This document shows positions 58,430 through 64,000 of a stretch of DNA of 64,000 nucleotides, piece by piece; the first letter of the stretch is position 1; each line of letters begins with the position of its first letter. The position numbers were made by a program, and so were the translations under genes. The notes under the pieces were generated by a model. It saw nothing but the letters and a program-made list of their open reading frames with translations, had not been told where the DNA came from and searched no databases. The stretch comes from Nymphaea colorata (lineage: Eukaryota; Streptophyta; Magnoliopsida; Nymphaeales; Nymphaeaceae): the NCBI RefSeq assembly GCF_008831285.2, contig NC_045142.1:2981001-3045000 (forward strand), read 5' to 3'.

Positions 58430-60424
58430 ATGGATTGCAAAACTTTGCTCATCCATACTTTATGTCGATCAAGACAATACAAACAAGCTGAACAGATAAT
58501 GCGAGTGCTCATAACTGCAGAAGATGATAGCCGGTTTGATGTTTTTGAGTCTTTGAAGTCAACTTACAGCATGTGTGCTCACATTTCAGCTGCTTTTGAC
58601 ATGTTGATAAAGTCCTATGCATGTTGTGGCATGGCGTGGAAAGCAATTTCGGTGCTTAATTTAGCAGAATCTAGTGGCTTCATGCCTGGTCCACTCTCCT
58701 ACAACCATATTCTAGATGCACTATTTAAGTCTGGTAATTCTTTTATGGCTGAGAAGATATACAATGACATGATTAGGAAGTCTGTCTCATTAAATGTTTT
58801 TTCATATAACATTTTGATAAAAGGACTGTATCTGAGTGGGAAGCTCGACAAGGCTCTTGATTTGTTCAAACAGATGAGAGCAAATGGATGCGAACCAACT
58901 GTCGTCACTTTCAATACTATCATAGATGCTTATTGTAAAATAGGTGAGATACATAAAGCATGTGATTTGCTGGAGTTCATGTTGACAAGAGATTTGAGGC
59001 CAAATTTGGTTACATACAATGCTCTAATCAATGGCTTTTGTAGAGAAGGTAGAATGGGTGACGTTGGCAGATTGTTGGATGATATGAGAAAATGTGGTCT
59101 TGCCCCTGATGGTATTACATATAATACACTTATTAATGGGTACTGCAGGCAAGGAAATACTCATCAAGCTCTTTTCCTGCACGTTGAAATGGTTCAAAGT
59201 GGTTTGTCTCCAAATGTAGTAACATACACTGCCCTTATTAACAATATGTGTAAAAAGGGTAACCTGAAAAAGGCAATAGATTTCTTTCACGAGATGAATG
59301 AAAGAGGACTTCAGCCAAATGAGATGACATATGCTACACTAGTTGATGGGTGCTGCAGACGAGGTTATGTGGAGGATGCTTATGTTCTTCTGAAGGAAAT
59401 GGAGGGAAGCGGGTTCCCTCCTTCTCTTGTAGCTTACAATTGTCTTATCAATGGCCTCTGCCTCCAAGGAAGAATGGATGATGCTTTGCACATTGTTGAG
59501 GACATGCCAGATAAAGGTTTGAGGCCAGATGTAGTGACATATGGTACAATAATTGGTTCTTACTGTAAAAATGGTCAACTGGAGCAGGCTTTTTCTTTGC
59601 TTAAAGTGGCTATGGCGAAGGGTTTCATGCCTGACCTAATTACATATTCTGCACTTATTCAGTGTCTGTGTGAGCAGCTAAAAATCAAGGAAGCTGATGA
59701 TCTTTTTGAGAAGATGCAGAGTGCAGGCCTGTGTCCTGATAATATTACCTTCACAATGTTAATAGATGGCCACTGTAAGGAGGGCAACGTAATGCGTGCT
59801 CTGCAACTTCATGAAGAGATGCTTCAGAAAGGACTGCTGCCTGATGTTGTTACTTACAGCATACTTATTAATGGGCTCAACAGGCAAGCTAGGACGAAGG
59901 AGGCTAAGCGACTCCTGTTCAAAGTGTTGCATGACGTCCCAGTTACAAATGAGGTTACATATGATGCACTAATTGACCACTGTCTCCAAATAGATATGCA
60001 GGGCATTGTTGCGCTTATCAAAGGCTTTTGCTTGAAGGGATTAATTAAAGAAGCTGAAAGTCTCTTCGAGAGAATGGTAAAAAAAAATTGGCAGCCTACG
60101 GAAACTGCATATAATGTGCTGATCCATGGTCATTGTAGAGCAGGCAATATAGTCAAAGCCCTTGATTTATACAAAGAATTAAACAGTGCAGGTTTTGTTC
60201 CCAATATAAGAAGTATGATTGCTCTAATCATAGGCCTTCACAATCAGGGGATGAGTAAAGATTGTGGTAGCCTCATTGAGGACCTTTTGAGAAGTTCATT
60301 GGTCCCTGAGGCTGAAATATCTAAAGTTCTTGTGGAAATGAATCATAAAGAAGGAGACATGCATGCAGTTGTTGATGTACTCATGCAGATGATGAATGAT
60401 GGACTTGTTCCTACATCCAAGTAA
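58430..60424 (+). CDS. P-class PPR protein of the EMB2745 (At5g39710) group, N-terminus truncated
   Basis: An intronless ORF of 664 aa, ending PTSK. After a helical lead (residues 1-50), about 16-17 P-type PPR motifs follow from residue 55 to about 640 (for example VVTYTALINNMCKKGNLKKA and DNITFTMLIDGHCKEGNVMRA). There is no C-terminal editing domain. Several blocks match the EMB2745 family, notably the long insert-like TKEAKRLLFKVLHDVPVTNEVTYD-ALIDHC and IVALIKGFCLKG. EMB2745 is required for Arabidopsis embryo development; such proteins act on organellar RNA. The ORF as read starts without a presequence; the upstream 79 codons that would carry one are broken by two stops. The body is free of frameshifts, so the gene may still be functional or only recently damaged. 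Confidence 0.85.
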   Translation: MDCKTLLIHTLCRSRQYKQAEQIMRVLITAEDDSRFDVFESLKSTYSMCAHISAAFDMLIKSYACCGMAWKAISVLNLAESSGFMPGPLSYNHILDALFKSGNSFMAEKIYNDMIRKSVSLNVFSYNILIKGLYLSGKLDKALDLFKQMRANGCEPTVVTFNTIIDAYCKIGEIHKACDLLEFMLTRDLRPNLVTYNALINGFCREGRMGDVGRLLDDMRKCGLAPDGITYNTLINGYCRQGNTHQALFLHVEMVQSGLSPNVVTYTALINNMCKKGNLKKAIDFFHEMNERGLQPNEMTYATLVDGCCRRGYVEDAYVLLKEMEGSGFPPSLVAYNCLINGLCLQGRMDDALHIVEDMPDKGLRPDVVTYGTIIGSYCKNGQLEQAFSLLKVAMAKGFMPDLITYSALIQCLCEQLKIKEADDLFEKMQSAGLCPDNITFTMLIDGHCKEGNVMRALQLHEEMLQKGLLPDVVTYSILINGLNRQARTKEAKRLLFKVLHDVPVTNEVTYDALIDHCLQIDMQGIVALIKGFCLKGLIKEAESLFERMVKKNWQPTETAYNVLIHGHCRAGNIVKALDLYKELNSAGFVPNIRSMIALIIGLHNQGMSKDCGSLIEDLLRSSLVPEAEISKVLVEMNHKEGDMHAVVDVLMQMMNDGLVPTSK

Positions 60425-62690
60425 GTCTGACTGTTCATCAACGTGAGTTAGTTCAACTAGCTGAACATGTCAGAGAATTCAGCTATTTGAGTATCCTATC
60501 AGGAAAAAGAAAAGGTTTATGGTGCATGTAGTGGTCATATTATAGTCGGAGCTCCATTTGCCGGATTAGGAGCCTGGCACCATAAAAATTATTCAGGCCA
60601 TAGCTTGGATGGTGCTTATATGTGTGATGTAGGGTCAGAATGCCCAAGGAATTTGGTGGTTGACAAGCAAAGGAAAAAAAGAAAAGAAAAATGCAGATTA
60701 AGCAGTCTGGTTCGAGAATTTCTCTGAGCTACCAGTAATCTTATCATGAACATGCAAATAAAGGAAAAAAGAAGAAGCTTGCAATGATTCTTATGCATTG
60801 TAATGGCTGCAGCAGATTTTGTATAAAAAACCTGTGCTTCCTGACGAAATGAGATGATTTTCCTTGTGTGAATGACATTCATTCTTTTCAGCTAGCTGAT
60901 CTTTTTGCTTGTGTTTATATGGTTCTATCATATTTCCTCTAATGCATGTTGAGGTAAACATGTAGTGTGCACTGTGCAGAGTCACGTCCGATTGGTTGTT
61001 TCGAATGGCATGATCTTTTCTTATAGAAATATGCTATCCAGTCATATGATGCAAATAAGTTGGACATGTATCCCAATCCTTGATTCATGGAATCTTTAGA
61101 ATCAATTGGATTTAAGATTATTGTCCCATTGTTAATGTTCAGATTTAATTCTTTTCTGTTTTTTCTTCACATTTCAGTTTGGGGATAAGATTGTGCTTAA
61201 TATTTCTGAAATTTATGATCCATCAACTCTTTCGCTAACATTGTTCAAGTAACAGCCTAAGGTTTTCATAGTCCAAGATATCTAAGACGGTAAGATGCTC
61301 ATCAAGTTTTTGGGGTTTAGCAATTTTACTTAATAATTTCGATGCCTTGTGTTGCACCTTTCGTGTCAATGCCCGTTATAGGGATGCCGCATGGCCATGG
61401 CACTGTGGCAATGCCTGTAAATCCCCCTCCACATAATGTTAGAAATCTTGTCCCACAGAGTGTCATCTGAAGAGCAGCACAGAGATTGGTCTTATGACAA
61501 TTTTGAGACTGTGATGCTGTATTCTCATGTTACACCAAACAATAAATGAAGAGATCGTTGGGTTTTTGCCGTGTATACAGATCCTTGATAAATTTCTTAC
61601 TGCCGATTCTTGGTGTAACCTTTCACTGCTAAAAAGCATACTAGCAAAAATTCTGTATCAAATTTGTGCCTGTAATTGTAACAGCAAAAGTTTTTAATAT
61701 TGATCCCCTATAACGATTTTTATTGCATTAAATGGAATCGATGTCAAGTGCCTTCTGTATTCCAAGTGAATGCCTCTGTATTATGGTCTGTTACAGACCT
61801 CATCTCCATATTTTCCAAGTATTAGCAAAAACTCTTGGATCTTAACCTTTTCTAGATTGTCTTCATCCATGCATCATCTTTTGCATGTTTTCATTGTGCA
61901 GTTGATTAAGAATGCTTTTCTTACGGGTGCCCATTGTGGAATCTCGATGACCAGTTATAATACTGCTACCACCCAAGTAATATAACTAATCTGCCTTTGA
62001 ATTAATCAACTGGCTGCTTAAATTGTATGTTTGCCAGAGAATTTGACTGCCGTGATGGCCGCTCCTGTCAGTCAGTTGAAGACAAAGCTTTGTTCATCCT
62101 ATTGAATAATAAGCTGAAGGTCACAACTGGGTGGAGGATGTCCGGCTATTACCATATTGGATTCAAATATTTGTGCATTCATCATGATTTTTCTTTTTCT
62201 TCTTGCAAGTTTCTTATCATTTCTTCGTCATGCTTCCACTTAACAAGAGAAGCGACAAGTAAAGAAAGCGCATCAACGGGTATCACTTCATAAGCAAGAA
62301 TGATCGACATTTAATAAGCTTGCCATGGTCGCTATTTGTCATACTGAGAGAAATGATCCATAGTTAGCAAATGAAATTGGCAAGAATTGAAGATGCAATC
62401 GCTTTGAAACTGCATGAAACATGCTCACCACTGTGACAAATCTGTTGGAGAAACGATGCAGCTGCATAAGCATGAACTTTACTCGTGCCACAGTGATCAA
62501 GTTCACCTTCTGGTAGACTTCGGGATTGCTCCCTGCAAATACGGAGTTTGTCGATCTTCGAACATGAATGACAACATAGTGCAGATGACGCGTCACCATT
62601 TGTAGATTTCAATTATAATAAGGTGTTGAAACAATGTCTCTAATGTTACGTGGTAGCAAGAGCCCAAAGTAGACTCGTTATGAAAAAAGG
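60425..62690. other. PPR 3' UTR and intergenic spacer
   Basis: No supported reading frame or RNA gene. The short ORFs on both strands lack recognisable features. The early part should be 3' UTR of the PPR gene. No definable transposon ends were seen. Confidence 0.5.
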
Positions 62691-62739
62691 AGCCAAGGTT
62701 CAGCCATTAAGCTGACCTACCGCGGTCAAAGCCAAAGGC

Positions 62740-62930
62740 GGTTCAGTTTGGCGCGTGGGGCCCACTCAGGATCCCGGACGCGAAGCATTTCGATGCATGA
62801 AGTTTGATAAAGGGATTCGGTTCCGGCGCCAAGTCCGCAATGAACGGTAATTAATGAAACTTTCGCGTCCGCGTCTCGAACCTTCTTGCGTTTATAAATT
62901 ATAAGGGAGCTTCTTTTCCACTTCCCATTT
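62740..62930 (+). promoter_or_regulatory. Core promoter with E2F-like sites and TATA box
   Basis: TTTGGCGCG at 62747-62755 fits the plant E2F consensus TTTSGCGS. GGCGCCAA at 62825-62832 is, on the other strand, TTGGCGCC, a near-consensus second site. A TATA box, TTTATAAATT, lies at 62891-62900, and a CT-rich start region follows at about 62920-62950. The spacing suits a TATA promoter driving rightward transcription. Paired E2F sites suggest expression in dividing cells (S phase), an inference from motif alone. Confidence 0.55.
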
Positions 62931-63933
62931 GCCTTCTGGTTCTCTGTGCCGTCCGGAGGGCTTTCGTCCTGGTTCGCGATTCGAGTGTTGTTCTGAGTGG
63001 AGGAGCTGATACGGTAATTTTGCTAACTTTTTTTCTTTTAATAAGAGAGATCTTCTAGCTTCATGATTAGATTGTCGCTTCTTCTGAATGTTTTGATTTG
63101 ATGGTTCTCACAGAGAAATAGGTTTTCTTGTGTTTCTCTTTGATTTTTTGCTTTTTCTCCGTGGGAATTCTTTGGTGGGGGCTTCTTTATATGTCTGTGA
63201 CCCCAAAATTTCGTAATTTCATGATATATTTTGATATGTTATGATATGAATTTGTTTTTCTGCTTTTTTTTTTCAGCTTCGCACGTGGCCGTTCGTGTTT
63301 TCCTGGTTGCGCTGTCTTTTGGTTGGCGTGTTGGTTTTTTCTTAGAAATTACGTGCTTCTGCTTATATGTTTAACGAACTCGTAGTTTGGTTTGGCTGAA
63401 TTGCTGTTATTTTCTCGTTGTCTGATGGAGCGATGTTTAGGTTGTTATTATCGTTATTGTTGTTGCTGTTGTTATTCCTTCTGTCCTTGCTGTTATCCTT
63501 ATAGTTATTGTTGTTGTTCTTGTGGTTAACGGTCGAACTTTATAATACCTTTTACAGAAATGCTTTAAATTTGTAGATTTCGCAGTAGATGGGAGTTCGT
63601 ATTTTCCTTTCTAATTCTTTTGATTGAGCCACATATCATTTAATTGTTCGTACTCTTCTTCTTCTTCTATTTGTTACGATGTGATGGTCGACGCCAGGCG
63701 AGGACTATATAAAGGACTAAACGGATTTTATCTGCTTCCTTTGATTTTGCTGAAGGACAATATTTTTTGTTGAATGCTACTTCTGCAGGCCGGTATGGTG
63801 GCCTTAGTTTTTTTTTTTTTTTTAAATAATTTCACCTCTTGAGATGGCCGATAAGCGTGGTTTTTAAAATCGTATTTGATGCTTTTCCTCTCTTGTTGCA
63901 TAATAGCGCTCTTGTACAGTTATACTTGTTCTC
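62930..63933 (+). other. 5' UTR with a probable leader intron
   Basis: After the TATA box comes a leader to about 63013, where GATACG|GTAATTTTG looks like a donor. T-rich, intron-like sequence follows. Acceptors are possible at about 63788 (TCTGCAG|GCC) or 63919 (TTGTACAG|TTA) before the first clear ATG. A stretch of TTG/TTA triplet repeats (about 63436-63520) lies in the presumed intron. A leader intron of 0.8-0.9 kb is common in plant housekeeping genes. Confidence 0.5.
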
Positions 63934-63974
63934 ATGGGTGATGCAATCAACTTGCATGACATCATGGCAACAAG
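63934..63974 (+). CDS. First coding exon of an unidentified gene running off the right edge
   Basis: The ATG at 63934 starts MGDAINLHDIMATR, followed by AACAAG|GTATGC, a good donor, so this is a short first coding exon of 41 nt ending in phase 2. The upstream TATA box and leader support a real gene in this direction. Fourteen residues are too few to identify a family, and the rest lies beyond the window. An alternative is that this is only a uORF-like segment and the real start is farther on. Confidence 0.45.
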
Positions 63975-64000
63975 GTATGCTGTTTGTCTGCTTTTGTCTC

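Overview
The window is nuclear DNA of a flowering plant. The genes are rich in GT-AG introns with AT/T-rich intron sequence. Two are intronless P-class PPR genes, a family strongly expanded in land plants, and one is DEX1, a pollen-wall gene. The spaces between genes are full of small non-autonomous transposons and AT/GA microsatellites. Low-GC intergenic DNA and long introns argue against a grass. I cannot name the species.

Layout, left to right: (1) 1-3400, transposon relics without a gene. (2) 3616-13916 (+), DEX1, 13 exons, complete, 844 aa, with one GC-AG intron. (3) 14951-15488, a small LTR element (TRIM) with a 5-bp target-site duplication. (4) 16591-19404 (+), a 937-aa organelle-type PPR protein. 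(5) 21449-31833 (-), a 12-exon gene joining an SR-like N-terminus, GPALPP-type motifs, a J-domain and a GPALPP/DUF3752-type C-terminus; one intron holds a 680-bp hAT-like element. (6) 33.8-34.1 kb, a GC-rich terminal-inverted-repeat element, then 37214-42536 (+), a NOC2/REBELOTE-type ribosome-biogenesis gene whose first coding exon(s) I could not find. (7) 43338-44029, a second copy of the hAT-like family. (8) 44-48.3 kb, intergenic. (9) 48339-48677 (-), a short DUF962 membrane protein. (10) 49-58.2 kb, a repeat-dense stretch with MITEs, large (TA)n/(GA)n tracts, an array of palindromic hairpins and LTR fragments. (11) 58430-60424 (+), a PPR gene matching the EMB2745 (At5g39710) family; its apparent original first 79 codons are still readable upstream but carry two in-frame stops. 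(12) 62.7-64 kb, a promoter with E2F-like sites and a TATA box, a long 5' leader, and the first coding exon of a gene that runs off the right edge.

The genes do not form a pathway; this is an ordinary plant neighbourhood of unrelated housekeeping and organelle genes. The J-domain gene and the NOC2 gene are divergently arranged. I found no clearly undescribed system. The most useful leads are the stop-interrupted PPR N-terminus next to an LTR-like sequence, the missing NOC2 N-terminus, the duplicated exon in the J-domain gene, the hAT-like family with visible target-site duplications, and the hairpin array at 54.3 kb. All homology statements come from reading translations against remembered family features; no database search was run.
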